64,000 nucleotides of DNA from DAIODI01 sp046349255 (GCA_046349255.1 JAXMCR010000004.1:434001-498000), one strand, 5' to 3'. Positions 1 through 9,219 are shown, numbered from the stretch's first letter. Notes: generated by a model not told the origin, from the letters alone. Numbers and translations: made by a program.

Positions 1-22
1 CCAAACGGCCCAGGATAGGAAG

Positions 23-1567
23 ATGTCGACCGTCCGCGCACCCCGCCGTCCCCGCCGCAGCCGCGACAGCCATGCGCTGGGGCTGAAGCTTTCGGGGCTT
101 CCCCCACTGCGCAACCCGATGAGACCGCTCGAACCGCTTTCGGCCGACCAGGTGGAGGCGATCCACGACGCCTCGCTCAAGGTGTTGGCCGAGATCGGCA
201 TCGAGTTCATGGGGCAGGGCGCGCGCGAAGTCTTTCGCCGCGCCGGGGCGGAAGTCAACGATACGACGGGCCTGGTGCGGATGCCGCGTGAACTCGTGAT
301 GGACGCGATGGGCAGGGCGCCCTCCCGGTTCACCATCAACTCGCGCAACCCGGCGCGCCAGCTCATCGTCGGCGAGGACTACATCTCGTTCAGCCTCGTC
401 GCCGGCCCGCCGAACGTCGAGGACCTGGTCAACGGTCGCCGCTCCGGCAACCTCCCGGACTACGTGAAGCTGATCAAGCTCGCGCAGAGTTTCGACATCA
501 TCCACTACGTCGGCAACCAGCCGACCGCGCCGGTCGAGCTTCCGGCGCGCACGCGCCACCTCGACTGCTACCTCGCCAACATCACCTGGTCCGACAAGGT
601 GTGCCACTGTTCGGCCATCGGGCGGCACCGCGCGATCGACGGGATCGACATGATGGCGATTTCGCGCGGGATGACGCGCGAAGAGATGATCGAGAGCCCG
701 GGCATCCTCACCATCATCTCGGTGAACTCGCCGCGCCGGTTCGACGAGGCGATGAGCGACGGGCTGATGGCGATGGCCGAATGGGGCCAGCCGCTGGTCA
801 TCACGCCGTTCACGCTGATGGGCGCGATGGCCCCGGTGAGCCTCGCCGCGGCGCTCGTCCAGCAGAATGCCGAGGCGCTCGCCGGCCTCGTGCTCGCCCA
901 GCTCGTGCGGCCCGGAACGCCCGTGGTCTACGGCGCCTTCACCTCGAATGTCGACATGAAGTCGGGCGCGCCGGCCTTCGGCACGCCGGAGAACGCCCAG
1001 GCGACGCTCGCCGCCGGTCAGCTCGCCCGCTTCTACCGGCTGCCCTACCGCGCCAGCAACTCGTGCGCGGCGAACGCGGTCGATGCGCAGGCGGCCTACG
1101 AGTCCGAGATGTCGATCTGGTCGTCGGTGATGGGGCACGCGAACCTCGTCTACCACGGCGCAGGCTGGATGGAGGGTGGACTCACCGCATCGTTCGAGAA
1201 GATCGTGCTCGACGTCGAGATGCTGCAGATGATGGCCCGCACGCTCACCCCCATCGACACCTCGCCCGCCGAGCTCGACGCCGGGCTCGCCGCGCTCGCC
1301 GAGGTGCCGACCGGCGGCCACTTCTTTGGCGCGAGCCACACGCTCGCCCGCTACGAGACCGCCTTCTACGACCCGCTGATCTCCGATTGGCAGAACCACG
1401 AGGCCTGGGAGATCGCCGGCGGCCTGACCGCGACGCAGCGCGCCACCTCCGTGTGGCAGCGCGCGCTCGAGGCCTACGAGACGCCGCCGATGGACCCGGC
1501 CGCTTCGGAGGCGCTCGACGCCTTCGTGCGGAAGCGGCGCGAGGAGCTCAAGGACGTCGATCACTGA
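23..1567 (+). CDS. MttB-family (trimethylamine methyltransferase-like) protein, non-pyrrolysine
   Basis: The 514-residue product has the length and overall sequence character of the MttB/MtgB superfamily, whose members move a methyl group from a quaternary or tertiary amine to a corrinoid protein. The frame has no internal TAG, so it is not a pyrrolysine-type MttB and more likely belongs to the MtgB-like branch, which acts on quaternary amines such as glycine betaine. An AGGATAGGAAG ribosome site precedes the ATG. It leads a tight run with an MmgE/PrpD protein, a CocE/NonD hydrolase and a quaternary-amine-type binding protein, which fits an N-methylated substrate. No corrinoid-binding partner is encoded nearby. 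The substrate is unknown. Confidence 0.85.
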   Translation: MSTVRAPRRPRRSRDSHALGLKLSGLPPLRNPMRPLEPLSADQVEAIHDASLKVLAEIGIEFMGQGAREVFRRAGAEVNDTTGLVRMPRELVMDAMGRAPSRFTINSRNPARQLIVGEDYISFSLVAGPPNVEDLVNGRRSGNLPDYVKLIKLAQSFDIIHYVGNQPTAPVELPARTRHLDCYLANITWSDKVCHCSAIGRHRAIDGIDMMAISRGMTREEMIESPGILTIISVNSPRRFDEAMSDGLMAMAEWGQPLVITPFTLMGAMAPVSLAAALVQQNAEALAGLVLAQLVRPGTPVVYGAFTSNVDMKSGAPAFGTPENAQATLAAGQLARFYRLPYRASNSCAANAVDAQAAYESEMSIWSSVMGHANLVYHGAGWMEGGLTASFEKIVLDVEMLQMMARTLTPIDTSPAELDAGLAALAEVPTGGHFFGASHTLARYETAFYDPLISDWQNHEAWEIAGGLTATQRATSVWQRALEAYETPPMDPAASEALDAFVRKRREELKDVDH

Positions 1568-1679
1568 GCGGTTATCCGCTCTGGCGATCGCAGGACAGTT
1601 TGTGTCGATTCCAGTCAGATTGCCGATAAGGGACGCTCGTATGCTGCAGACAGTGAATGCCGGGAGAGGGTCGAGCGCG

Positions 1680-3017
1680 ATGGACCATGAGGGCGTGTAC
1701 CGGTTCGTCACCGGCACGCGGTACGCCGATCTGCCGCCGCCGGTTCAGGCGCTGGCGCGGCGCTGCCTCCTCGACCTCGTCGGCACGGCCGCCGCAGGGC
1801 TCACGACCGATCTGTCGCGCATCATCCGGAACCATGCCGTGCGTGCCTTCGGGGCAGGAGCAGGCGCGCCGTCGGCGCGGCTTCTGTTCGACGGCCGCAG
1901 TGCGAGCCCGCTCGGCGCGGCGCTCGCCGGCGGCATGACGATCGACAGCTTCGACGCGCACGACGGCCACGTGCTCACCAAGGGTCACGCCGGGTGCGCA
2001 GTTCTGCCGGGCCTGCTGGCGCTCGCCGACGCGGCGCACGGCGCACTCTCCGGCGAGGCGTTCCTCACCGCGCTCGTCATCGGCTACGAAGTCGCGATCC
2101 GCGCCGGCATCGCGCAACATGCGACGTGCCCGGACTACCACACCTCCGGCGCCTGGAACGCGCTGGGCGTGGTCGCCGTGGCGGCGCGGCTCCAGAAGCT
2201 CGATCCGTCCGTGTTCCGACACGCCCTCGGCATCGCGGAGTACCACGGGCCGCGCAGCCAGATGATGCGCTGCATCGATTACCCGACGATGCTGAAGGAC
2301 GGCTCCGGCTGGGGCGCGATGGTGGGGCTCAGCGCCGCCGATCTTGCCGCCGACGGATTTACGGGCGCGCCTGCGCTGGTCGTCGAGAGCGAACCCGTGC
2401 GCGACCTCTGGAGCGATCTCGGCCGGCGCTGGCGGATGACCGAGATGTACTTCAAGCCCTATCCGATCTGCCGCTGGGCGCAGCCGGCGGTCGAGGCGGC
2501 GCTGACGCTGCGCCGCACGCACGGCGTGACGCCGGAAGCGGTCGCGGCCGTCGAGGTCGAGACCTTCCACGAGGCCGTGCGACTCGACCAGCACCGGCCG
2601 GCGACCACCGAGGAAGCGCAGTACAGCCTGCCGTTCCCGGTCGCGGCGGCGATCGTCGCGGGACGGCTTGCCCCCGGCGACATCTCCGGTGCCGCGCTGA
2701 AGGATCCGGCGATCCTCGCGATGAGTGACCGCATCACGCTGCGCGAGGCGGACGACCTCAATGCCCGGTTCCCCGCCGAGCGCTTTGCGCGGGTGACGTT
2801 CCGCCTTACCGACGGGCGGGTGCTCAAGAGCGATACGACGCCGGCGCGCGGCGATGCCGAACGACCCCTGTCGGACGAGGAGATCCGGCAGAAGTACGTG
2901 ACCGTCGCGTCGCCGACGCTCGGCGACCGGACGCCGGCCATCGCCCGCGCAATTGATGACCTCGCCGGTCATGCTGACGTGCGGGAGCTTCTGGGCCTGC
3001 TCCTGGAGGCGCCGTGA
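1680..3017 (+). CDS. MmgE/PrpD family protein
   Basis: This is a 445-residue MmgE/PrpD-fold protein, the family of 2-methylcitrate dehydratase and cis-aconitate decarboxylase. It has the family's all-helical N-terminal half and ends in the usual small alpha/beta domain. The frame is open further upstream (ATG at 1641), but the ATG at 1680 follows a GGGAGAGGG ribosome site and gives the usual family length of about 450. In catabolic operons such proteins often act as dehydratases or isomerases on substrates other than methylcitrate. No prpB or prpC is present, so propionate metabolism is not supported. Its stop overlaps the next start (GTGA). Confidence 0.85.
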   Translation: MDHEGVYRFVTGTRYADLPPPVQALARRCLLDLVGTAAAGLTTDLSRIIRNHAVRAFGAGAGAPSARLLFDGRSASPLGAALAGGMTIDSFDAHDGHVLTKGHAGCAVLPGLLALADAAHGALSGEAFLTALVIGYEVAIRAGIAQHATCPDYHTSGAWNALGVVAVAARLQKLDPSVFRHALGIAEYHGPRSQMMRCIDYPTMLKDGSGWGAMVGLSAADLAADGFTGAPALVVESEPVRDLWSDLGRRWRMTEMYFKPYPICRWAQPAVEAALTLRRTHGVTPEAVAAVEVETFHEAVRLDQHRPATTEEAQYSLPFPVAAAIVAGRLAPGDISGAALKDPAILAMSDRITLREADDLNARFPAERFARVTFRLTDGRVLKSDTTPARGDAERPLSDEEIRQKYVTVASPTLGDRTPAIARAIDDLAGHADVRELLGLLLEAP

Positions 3018-5044
3018 AGCCGATCCGCGTCGAGGAAACGGTCTGGATCACGCTTTCCGACGGCTGCCGCCTCGCTGCCCGCCTGTGGCTGCCGCCCGAA
3101 GGCGCGGGCCCGGTGCCGGCCGTCCTCGAGTATCTGCCGTATCGCCGGCGCGACCGACACCGGGGCGACGACGCGATCCTGCATCCGGCACTCGCCGCTG
3201 CCGGCTACGCCTCGATCCGCGTCGACATGCGTGGCTCCGGCGACTCCGACGGGACGATGTCGGACGAATACACCCCGGGGGAATGGAAGGATGCGGTCGA
3301 GGTGATCGACTGGATCACGCGACAGGCGTGGTGTTCCGGCGCAGTCGGCATGATCGGGCTCTCGTGGTCGGGCTTCAACGCGCTGCAGATCGCCGCGCTC
3401 GCGCCGCCCGCTCTCAAGGCGATCGTCACCACGTGTGCCTCCGACGACCGCTTCGCCGACGACATGCACTACATGGGCGGCTGTCTCCTCAACGACAACA
3501 TCCAGTACGGTTCGACGCTGTTCACCTGGCTCGCGACGCCACCCGACCCGGCAATCGTCGGCGACCGGTGGCGTGACCTCTGGAAGGCGCGCCTCGAGGC
3601 GGTCGAGGTGCCCCCCGCCGCGCGCTGGATGCGCCACTCGGACCGCGACGCCTACTGGCGCAGCGGCTCCGTCTGCGAGGACTACGGCCGTATCCAGGCC
3701 GCGGTGCTCGCCGTGGGCGGCTGGGCCGACGGCTACACCAATGCCGTGATGCGGCTGCTGGCTGGCCTTTCGGGACCGCGCAAGGGGCTGATCGGGCCTT
3801 GGGGCCACGCGTTCCCGCATGTCGCGACACCGGGTCCGGCGGTCGACTTCCTCTGCTACGTGGTGCGCTGGTTCGACCATTGGCTGAAGGGCCGCGACAC
3901 CGGCATCATGCGCGAGCCGATGCTGACCTGCTGGCTGCAGGAATACGAGCCGCCGCAGCCGCGCTACACCGAACGCAAGGGTCGCTGGATCGCGGAAGCT
4001 GCCTGGCCGAGCCCGGACGTGGCTGTCCGCTTCTTGTGCTTCAGTGACCGGGGTCTCGGCGTCGACGGCGGCCCGCCGCACCGCGTCGTGCGTTCGCTTG
4101 CGAGCACGGGTCAGGCGTCGGGCGAGTGGTGCCCCTATGGCTGGGGCCCCGACATGCCGCTCGACCAGCGCGAGGACGATGCGCAGTCGGCGTGTTTCGA
4201 CAGCGCGCCGCTCGACCTCGCCTTCGAGATACTGGGCGGCGCCCGCGTTTCGCTGGACCTCACCGTGGATGGCCCCGAGGGCATGGTGGCCGTTCGCCTG
4301 TGCGACGTCGCGCCGGATGGCACCTCGAACCGCATCACCTACGGGCTTCTCAATCTCCAGCATCGCGGCGGGTTCGCCTCTGCGCAGCCGCTCGTGCCGG
4401 GCGAGCGCTACCAGGTGACGGTGAAGCTCAACGACGTAGCCTACGCGATCGAGGCGGGCCATCGCCTGCGCGTCGCCGTGTCGACGGCGTACTGGCCGCT
4501 CGCGATGCCGGCCTCGGCGCGCCCGCTGTGCGTCACGATCCACGGCGGCGGGCTCGCTGTCCCGCTTCGCCAGTCGCGGGCGCACGATGTCGCCCCCGTC
4601 GAACTGGGGCCGCCGGTGTCGCCCTCGCCACTGAAGGCCGAGGTGCTGGTGCCGCCTGAGCGCGGTCGCCTGCGCATGGGCCGTGACCTCGTCTCCGGTC
4701 TGTCGCGGGTTGAGGTGGTGCGCAATCTGGGCGCGCTCCGGATCGAGGATGTGGATCTCGAGCTCAAGGCGCTCGGATCGGAAACCTACACGATACGCCC
4801 GGACGATCCCTCCACGGTCCGGTCGGAAACGCATCGGCTGGCGGAATTCCGACGCGCCGACTGGCACGCGGCGGTCGAGACGCGGTCGACCCTGACGATG
4901 CAGGGCGGCGACTGGCGGCTCGAAGCACGTCTCGAGGCGCGCGACGGCGAAACGATCTTCTTCGAACGCTCGTGGGATCTCTCGATCCCGCGATCGACGG
5001 CGACGGGTGGCAACGGCAAGGAACCCAAAGGGAGAGTGACATGA
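3014..5044 (+). CDS. CocE/NonD family hydrolase
   Basis: The product is a 676-residue alpha/beta hydrolase of the X-Pro dipeptidyl-peptidase (S15)/CocE type, which cleaves esters or amides. The nucleophile motif GLSWSG places the catalytic Ser at about residue 117, after a DMRGSGDSDG segment typical of the family. The C-terminal third (from about residue 370) corresponds to the beta-jelly-roll XPD_C domain. No signal peptide is seen, so it is probably cytoplasmic. The GTG start lies inside the preceding stop (GTGA), preceded by CTGGAGG, so the two genes are translationally coupled. The substrate is unknown; the context suggests an ester or amide of a methylated amine. Confidence 0.85.
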   Translation: MKPIRVEETVWITLSDGCRLAARLWLPPEGAGPVPAVLEYLPYRRRDRHRGDDAILHPALAAAGYASIRVDMRGSGDSDGTMSDEYTPGEWKDAVEVIDWITRQAWCSGAVGMIGLSWSGFNALQIAALAPPALKAIVTTCASDDRFADDMHYMGGCLLNDNIQYGSTLFTWLATPPDPAIVGDRWRDLWKARLEAVEVPPAARWMRHSDRDAYWRSGSVCEDYGRIQAAVLAVGGWADGYTNAVMRLLAGLSGPRKGLIGPWGHAFPHVATPGPAVDFLCYVVRWFDHWLKGRDTGIMREPMLTCWLQEYEPPQPRYTERKGRWIAEAAWPSPDVAVRFLCFSDRGLGVDGGPPHRVVRSLASTGQASGEWCPYGWGPDMPLDQREDDAQSACFDSAPLDLAFEILGGARVSLDLTVDGPEGMVAVRLCDVAPDGTSNRITYGLLNLQHRGGFASAQPLVPGERYQVTVKLNDVAYAIEAGHRLRVAVSTAYWPLAMPASARPLCVTIHGGGLAVPLRQSRAHDVAPVELGPPVSPSPLKAEVLVPPERGRLRMGRDLVSGLSRVEVVRNLGALRIEDVDLELKALGSETYTIRPDDPSTVRSETHRLAEFRRADWHAAVETRSTLTMQGGDWRLEARLEARDGETIFFERSWDLSIPRSTATGGNGKEPKGRVT

Positions 5045-5949
5045 CGAACAGGACGGGACTGATTTCCCGCCGCCGCGTGCTCGGCGCGGCCGGCACGCTG
5101 GCGGCGCTCGCGGCATTGCCGCGCGGCGCATGGAGCGCGAACCCGGTGAAGGTCGGCTGGACCACCGATACCGAGCAGTCGATCCTCGGCAACATGGTCG
5201 CGCTGGTGCTGGAGAAGAAGCTCAACATCCCGGTCGAGCGGGTGCCGAACCTCGGCGGCACCGGCATCGCCCACCAGGCGATCATCGACGGCGCGATCGA
5301 CGTCTACCCCGACTACACGGGCGACGCGCTCGCGAACGTTTTGAAGAAGGACCCGATCACCGACCCGCAGAAGGCGTGGGAAGCGGTGCGCGACGGCTAC
5401 AAGCAGTACAAGATCACCTGGCTCAAGCCGACGCCGTTCAACAACACCTACGCGCTCGCGCTGAAGGAGGCGAAGGCGGCGGAGAACAACATCACCACGA
5501 TCTCGGGCCTCGCGCCCAAGGCGCCGGGCTGGAAGCTCGGATGCTCGGTGGAGTTCGCCGGCCGGCCGATCGACGGCTACCCCGGCATGGCGAAGCACTA
5601 CGGGTTCGAGTTCGGCACCGTGAAGCCGATGGACGTAGGTCTGATGTACACCGCCGTCGACAGCGGCGACGTAGATGTGATCGTGGCCTTCGCGACGGAC
5701 GCCCGCATCGGCAAGGTGGGCCTGCGCGTGCTCGCCGACGACAAGCTGTTCTTCCCCTCCTACAACGCTGCGATCACCGTGCGGGACGACGTGCTCGACG
5801 CGCACAAGGACATCGCCGCCGCGGTCGAGGCGGTGACGAGCACGCTCGAGACGCCGGTGCAGATCCGGCTCAACGGCCAGGCCGATATCGGCGGCGCGCT
5901 GCCGGAGAAGGTCGCCGAGGACTATCTCAAGGAGATCAAGGTCCTCTAG
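5041..5949 (+). CDS. Glycine betaine/quaternary-amine-type ABC transporter substrate-binding protein
   Basis: This 302-residue protein is of the OpuAC/OsmF (type 2 periplasmic) family that binds glycine betaine, choline and related compounds. The N-terminus SRRRVLGAAG (residues 9-18) followed by an Ala-rich stretch to about residue 33 looks like a Tat-type export signal. A DVYPDYTGDAL segment matches the ligand-cleft region of the OsmF/ProX-like group. The ATG overlaps the previous stop (ATGA) and follows AAAGGGAGAG. The frame extends upstream to 4972, but only through the 3' end of the hydrolase gene. The ATPase follows after a hairpin; no permease is adjacent. Confidence 0.85.
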   Translation: MTNRTGLISRRRVLGAAGTLAALAALPRGAWSANPVKVGWTTDTEQSILGNMVALVLEKKLNIPVERVPNLGGTGIAHQAIIDGAIDVYPDYTGDALANVLKKDPITDPQKAWEAVRDGYKQYKITWLKPTPFNNTYALALKEAKAAENNITTISGLAPKAPGWKLGCSVEFAGRPIDGYPGMAKHYGFEFGTVKPMDVGLMYTAVDSGDVDVIVAFATDARIGKVGLRVLADDKLFFPSYNAAITVRDDVLDAHKDIAAAVEAVTSTLETPVQIRLNGQADIGGALPEKVAEDYLKEIKVL

Positions 5950-5963
5950 ACTGCATCGTTCCG

Positions 5964-5992
5964 CAGGGCCGTCGACCCGTTCGGCGGCCCTG
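5964..5992 (+). terminator. Intra-operon hairpin after the binding-protein gene
   Basis: CAGGGCCG pairs perfectly with CGGCCCTG across a 13-base loop, 14 bases after the stop of the binding-protein gene. No T-run follows, so this is more likely a 3'-end stabiliser or partial terminator that sets expression of the binding protein above that of the ATPase. Confidence 0.45.
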
Positions 5993-6011
5993 ACGCTTTG
6001 TCCGTGTGCGC

Positions 6012-6980
6012 ATGACCCATGCCATCGAGTTCCGAAACGTCAGCAAGGTCTACCCTGGCGGCCGCCCCGCGGTGGACGGGCTGAGCTTCGCCCTGCCGTC
6101 GGGAAAGACGCTCGCCCTTGTCGGGCCGTCCGGGTGCGGCAAGACCACGACGCTGAAGATGATCAACCGCCTGACGGAGCGCACGTCCGGCGACATCCTG
6201 CTCAACGGCCGGTCGATCTCCGACGTGCCGGTCTACGACCTGCGGCGTTCGCTCGGCTACGTGATCCAGTACGTCGGGCTGTTTCCGCACATGAGCGTGG
6301 CGGAGAACGTCGCCGTCGTGCCGCGGCTGCTCTCCTGGCCGGCCGCGAAGATCGACCGGCGGGTGGACGAACTGCTCGAACTCGTGGGCCTGCCGCCGGC
6401 GGAGTATCGCACAAGGCGGCCGCGCCAGTTGAGCGGCGGCCAGCAGCAGCGGGTCGGCGTCGCCCGTGCGCTCGCGGCCGATCCGCCGGTGCTCCTCATG
6501 GACGAGCCTTTCGGTGCGCTCGATCCGATCACGCGGCTGCGGCTCCAGGACGAACTCGTCAGTATCCAGAAGAAACTGCACAAGACCGTCGTGATCGTGA
6601 CGCACGACATGGACGAGGCGATCCGGCTCGCTGACGTCGTGGCGGTGATGAAGGAGGGGAAGCTCGTCCAGCTCGGCAGCCCAGCGGAAATCCTGGCGCG
6701 GCCGGTCGAGGCGTTCGTGGCCGATCTCCTCGGTCACGACCGCCTCCTGAAGCTTTTGCGGACCACGCCGGTGATGGCCGTGCCGCTGGGTCCCGCGGGC
6801 GCCGGCGGGCCGCGGATCGCCCGGGATCTGTCGCTCGAACAGGCGCTGCTGGTGATGCTGGAGGCGAGCGTCGACCGGGTCGATGTGCTCGACGGCGACC
6901 GGGTCCTGGGCAGTCTCGATGCGTCCACGCTGGTTTCTTCCGTGATGCGCACCGCGGCGGCCGACAGGCAGGTGGCCTGA
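6012..6980 (+). CDS. Quaternary-amine ABC transporter ATP-binding protein
   Basis: The 322-residue product is an ABC ATPase of the OpuBA/ProV type. It has Walker A GPSGCGKT (residues 38-45), the signature LSGGQ (about 140-144) and Walker B with DE at about 164-165. Its C-terminal 70 residues are a short tail where ProV-like proteins carry CBS domains; only a reduced version fits here. A GTG two codons upstream (6006) is an alternative start. Its partner is the upstream binding protein. The membrane subunit is not in the window and may lie to the left of base 1. Confidence 0.85.
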   Translation: MTHAIEFRNVSKVYPGGRPAVDGLSFALPSGKTLALVGPSGCGKTTTLKMINRLTERTSGDILLNGRSISDVPVYDLRRSLGYVIQYVGLFPHMSVAENVAVVPRLLSWPAAKIDRRVDELLELVGLPPAEYRTRRPRQLSGGQQQRVGVARALAADPPVLLMDEPFGALDPITRLRLQDELVSIQKKLHKTVVIVTHDMDEAIRLADVVAVMKEGKLVQLGSPAEILARPVEAFVADLLGHDRLLKLLRTTPVMAVPLGPAGAGGPRIARDLSLEQALLVMLEASVDRVDVLDGDRVLGSLDASTLVSSVMRTAAADRQVA

Positions 6981-7039
6981 AGCGCTGCAATCCTGCCGCT
7001 CCACTAGAGCGGGGCCACGGCGCTGGCCGAACCGCAGCC

Positions 7040-7050
7040 GCTTTGCTAGC
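7040..7050 (+). promoter_or_regulatory. Candidate -10 region (GCTTTGCTAGC) upstream of the EamA gene
   Basis: The 11-mer GCTTTGCTAGC lies 44 bases before the EamA start. The same 11-mer recurs at 9209-9219, 40 bases before the cupin start. The shared sequence, distance and orientation suggest a common -10-like element. No clear -35 partner is visible. Confidence 0.3.
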
Positions 7051-7093
7051 AATCGACGATCACTTTCGCCTCCCGACCGGATTCCGCCCCAGC

Positions 7094-8005
7094 ATGACCA
7101 CCACGACGGCCGCCTCTCGCGCTCCCGACCAGCGGGGCCTCGGTCTCGCGCTCGTCGCAGGCTCGGCCATCATCTGGAGCATGGGCGGGATGCTGGCCCG
7201 CTCGATCGAGCTCACCGATCCGTGGACGATCGTGTTCTGGCGGTCGTTCTTCGCCGCACTGTTCCTTCTCGTCTACATGCTCTCGCGCGACGGGTTCGGC
7301 GGGATGGTGTCAAGCTTCCGGCGCATGGGCTGGCCGGGGCTCGCGGTGGCTGGATGCTTCGCCACCGCCTCGATGTCGTTCGTGATGGCGCTCCAGTACA
7401 CGACCGTCGCGAATATTCTCCTGATCCAGGCGGGCGCGCCGCTGATCGCGGCGGTGATGGCGTGGGCGCTGTTCGGCGAGCGCGTGCGGGCGGAGACCTG
7501 GCTCGCGATCGCGGGCGTGGTCATCGGCATCGCCATCATGGTCTCGGCCTCGCTCACCGGAAAGGTCTCACCGATCGGCGACGGACTGTCGCTGCTCATC
7601 ACCACCTGCTTTGCAACGGCCACCGTGATCACGTGGCGGTGGGCCCACGTGCCGATGGTGCCCGCCGTGTTTCTCGCGACTCTGATCGCGACCGCCGTGT
7701 CGGGATCGATGACGCCCGAGTGGCCGAACCTGCACGATGCGGGCTACCTGTTCCTGTTCGGCGCGTTCAACCTCGGTCTCGGCCTTGCGTTCTTCGTCGC
7801 CGGCGTCAAGCGCGTGGCAGCGGCGATGGCGGCGCTCGTCGGCACGCTCGAGCCGGTGCTGGGGCCCTTCTGGGTGTGGCTCGTGCACGGCGAGGTGCCG
7901 GGCGTACGCACGCTGATCGGCGGCGCGTTCGTCATCGCCTCGCTCCTGTTCTACCTGCTCAACGTGTGGCGTCAGCCGCCGCGGATCACACCGCCAGTCG
8001 AGTGA
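7094..8005 (+). CDS. EamA/DMT-family transporter
   Basis: The 303-residue integral membrane protein has about ten hydrophobic segments arranged as two repeated EamA domains (roughly residues 10-150 and 160-295), the pattern of the drug/metabolite transporter superfamily. These are usually exporters of metabolites or amino acids. The start chosen is the ATG at 7094 (MTTTTAASRA); an upstream in-frame start at 7043 would add a non-hydrophobic stretch over the promoter region. It is separated by 113 bases from the ATPase gene. The substrate cannot be predicted. Confidence 0.85.
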   Translation: MTTTTAASRAPDQRGLGLALVAGSAIIWSMGGMLARSIELTDPWTIVFWRSFFAALFLLVYMLSRDGFGGMVSSFRRMGWPGLAVAGCFATASMSFVMALQYTTVANILLIQAGAPLIAAVMAWALFGERVRAETWLAIAGVVIGIAIMVSASLTGKVSPIGDGLSLLITTCFATATVITWRWAHVPMVPAVFLATLIATAVSGSMTPEWPNLHDAGYLFLFGAFNLGLGLAFFVAGVKRVAAAMAALVGTLEPVLGPFWVWLVHGEVPGVRTLIGGAFVIASLLFYLLNVWRQPPRITPPVE

Positions 8006-8034
8006 TCAGCCGCGGATTTCTGAGGTTTTGCAGG

Positions 8035-8079
8035 ATTCGAGTCCGAGCGGTCCACGACCATCCGAGTCCGATCGGTCCA
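8035..8079 (+). repeat. Two copies of a 20-bp intergenic repeat
   Basis: ATTCGAGTCCGAGCGGTCCA (8035-8054) and ATCCGAGTCCGATCGGTCCA (8060-8079) lie 25 bp apart in the gap between two convergent genes. The same unit occurs twice again at 41145-41190. Each unit contains a partial dyad around CCG-NN-CGG. Confidence 0.7.
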
Positions 8080-8095
8080 GCGTGGCGGGCGATCG

Positions 8096-8563
8096 TCAGG
8101 CCGAGTCGCCGTTGCGTCCTGCCGCCACCGCCCGGTCCAGTCGCTTGCTGGCGAATTCGATGCCGTCGGCCACGCGCAGCACATCGCGCAGGTACATCAC
8201 GAGCGAGCTGACGTAGAAGATGACCGCGACCGTGAACACGAGTTCCTCGACCATCGTCAGGTCCTCGGGGATCTGGAGGTCGATGAAGATCAGCACCACG
8301 ACGGCCGCGATGCACAGGCCCGCGAGCGTGCACAGCGCCACGGCGACGGCGATGCCGCGCGCCCGTCGCTCGAAGTAGCGGATCTCTTCCTCGAGTTCGA
8401 GCGCCAGCGCCGGACGATCCAGGATGCGCGCCTCGAGCTGCCGCGTGCGGTCGACGATGCGGTTGAGCCGCGTGTCGATCACGGCCAGCGTGCCGCTGAT
8501 CGCAGTGAGGAGGAAGATCGGCGCGAGCGCCACCTGGATCAGCGAGGACGCGCTCGCCGTCAT
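8096..8563 (-). CDS. DUF2721 family membrane protein
   Basis: The 155-residue protein has one N-terminal hydrophobic segment (about residues 8-27), a charged helical stretch (about 30-70) and two further membrane segments (about 72-94 and 105-128), the layout of DUF2721. The function of the family is unknown. The start at 8563 (MTASASS) is preferred over the upstream in-frame ATG at 8629 because translation then begins just before the first hydrophobic segment. It is convergent with the EamA gene and divergent from the secreted protein gene. Confidence 0.75.
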   Translation of the reverse strand: MTASASSLIQVALAPIFLLTAISGTLAVIDTRLNRIVDRTRQLEARILDRPALALELEEEIRYFERRARGIAVAVALCTLAGLCIAAVVVLIFIDLQIPEDLTMVEELVFTVAVIFYVSSLVMYLRDVLRVADGIEFASKRLDRAVAAGRNGDSA

Positions 8564-8709
8564 CGGACCGACGTCCCGAGCGGTTGAGCGAAGAAAGCGA
8601 AGGCCATGGCGGGTGTCATGGGATCCCACGTGCGCGAGCGTTGGAGCGCAACGTCATAGCCCGGCCCAACCAAAGCATCAACCATACCGGGCAACAGGGC
8701 GAAGGCCTT

Positions 8710-8734
8710 GGAACCTCAGCCGGAATTTGGGGTT
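8710..8734 (+). promoter_or_regulatory. EcfG-type general stress promoter
   Basis: GGAAC (8710-8714) is followed after 17 bases by GTT (8732-8734). This fits the alphaproteobacterial EcfG consensus GGAAC-N16/17-cGTT with g in place of c. It lies 25 bases upstream of the start codon of the secreted protein at 8759. A matching element precedes another secreted protein at 43712. Confidence 0.55.
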
Positions 8735-8758
8735 TGGGGTGCCAGAAAGGAGTACTCC

Positions 8759-9148
8759 ATGACCAAGACCACGTCCTTCTCTTTCGCTGCTCTCGGCGCC
8801 GCTGTCGTGATGCTCGGATCTGCGTCCGCGTACGCAGCGCCGCTGCCGGTGCCAGAGACTGCGGTGCAGACGGCTGCGGGCACGCAGGTGCAGCAGGTTG
8901 CGTACTATGGCTGGGACCAGCACCGTGACGGGCCGCGCTATCGCTATCGCAACGGTCCGTATCGCCACTACTACCACGGCTACTATTACCGCACGCCGTG
9001 GTGGACGGTGCCGGGCGTCGGCGTCGGCGTCGTAGTACCCGGCGTCACCGCAGGCGGCCGCTGCAACACTTGGGCGCATCGCTGCGCGAACCGGTACGGC
9101 TGGCGGAACCACGACTGGCGCGGCTGCATGCGCTACCACGGCTGCTGA
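8759..9148 (+). CDS. Small secreted Tyr/His/Arg-rich protein
   Basis: The 129-residue protein has a classical signal peptide (charged MTKTTS, hydrophobic core, AYA-A cleavage site near residue 25). The mature part is rich in Tyr, His, Arg and Trp (repeated YRYRN and HYYHGYYY-like stretches) and ends in a Cys-containing region with four Cys. This composition is typical of small periplasmic or surface proteins of Rhizobiales with no known function. A strong GAAAGGAG site precedes the ATG. An EcfG-type promoter just upstream suggests induction by general stress. Confidence 0.75.
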   Translation: MTKTTSFSFAALGAAVVMLGSASAYAAPLPVPETAVQTAAGTQVQQVAYYGWDQHRDGPRYRYRNGPYRHYYHGYYYRTPWWTVPGVGVGVVVPGVTAGGRCNTWAHRCANRYGWRNHDWRGCMRYHGC

Positions 9149-9208
9149 TCGCGCCTCAGCGCAGCCATCCTTCCCGTGCATTGGTCTGCTCCTGTCAGCC
9201 GATGCGGC

Positions 9209-9219
9209 GCTTTGCTAGC
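9209..9219 (+). promoter_or_regulatory. Candidate -10 region (GCTTTGCTAGC) upstream of the cupin gene
   Basis: This is a second copy of the 11-mer seen at 7040, placed 40 bases before the cupin start codon. It is supported only by the match between the two upstream regions. Confidence 0.3.

Noticed and set aside
23..1567. Pyrrolysine-containing trimethylamine methyltransferase
   Set aside because: Neither MttB-family gene has an in-frame TAG, and no pyl genes are present.
1680..3017. 2-methylcitrate dehydratase of propionate metabolism (prpD)
   Set aside because: No prpB or prpC genes are present and the context is amine-related, so only the family name is kept.
2969..5131. 720-codon open frame on the minus strand opposite the CocE hydrolase gene
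   Set aside because: It mirrors the GC-rich third codon positions of the plus-strand gene, is Arg/His/Ala-rich and resembles no family.
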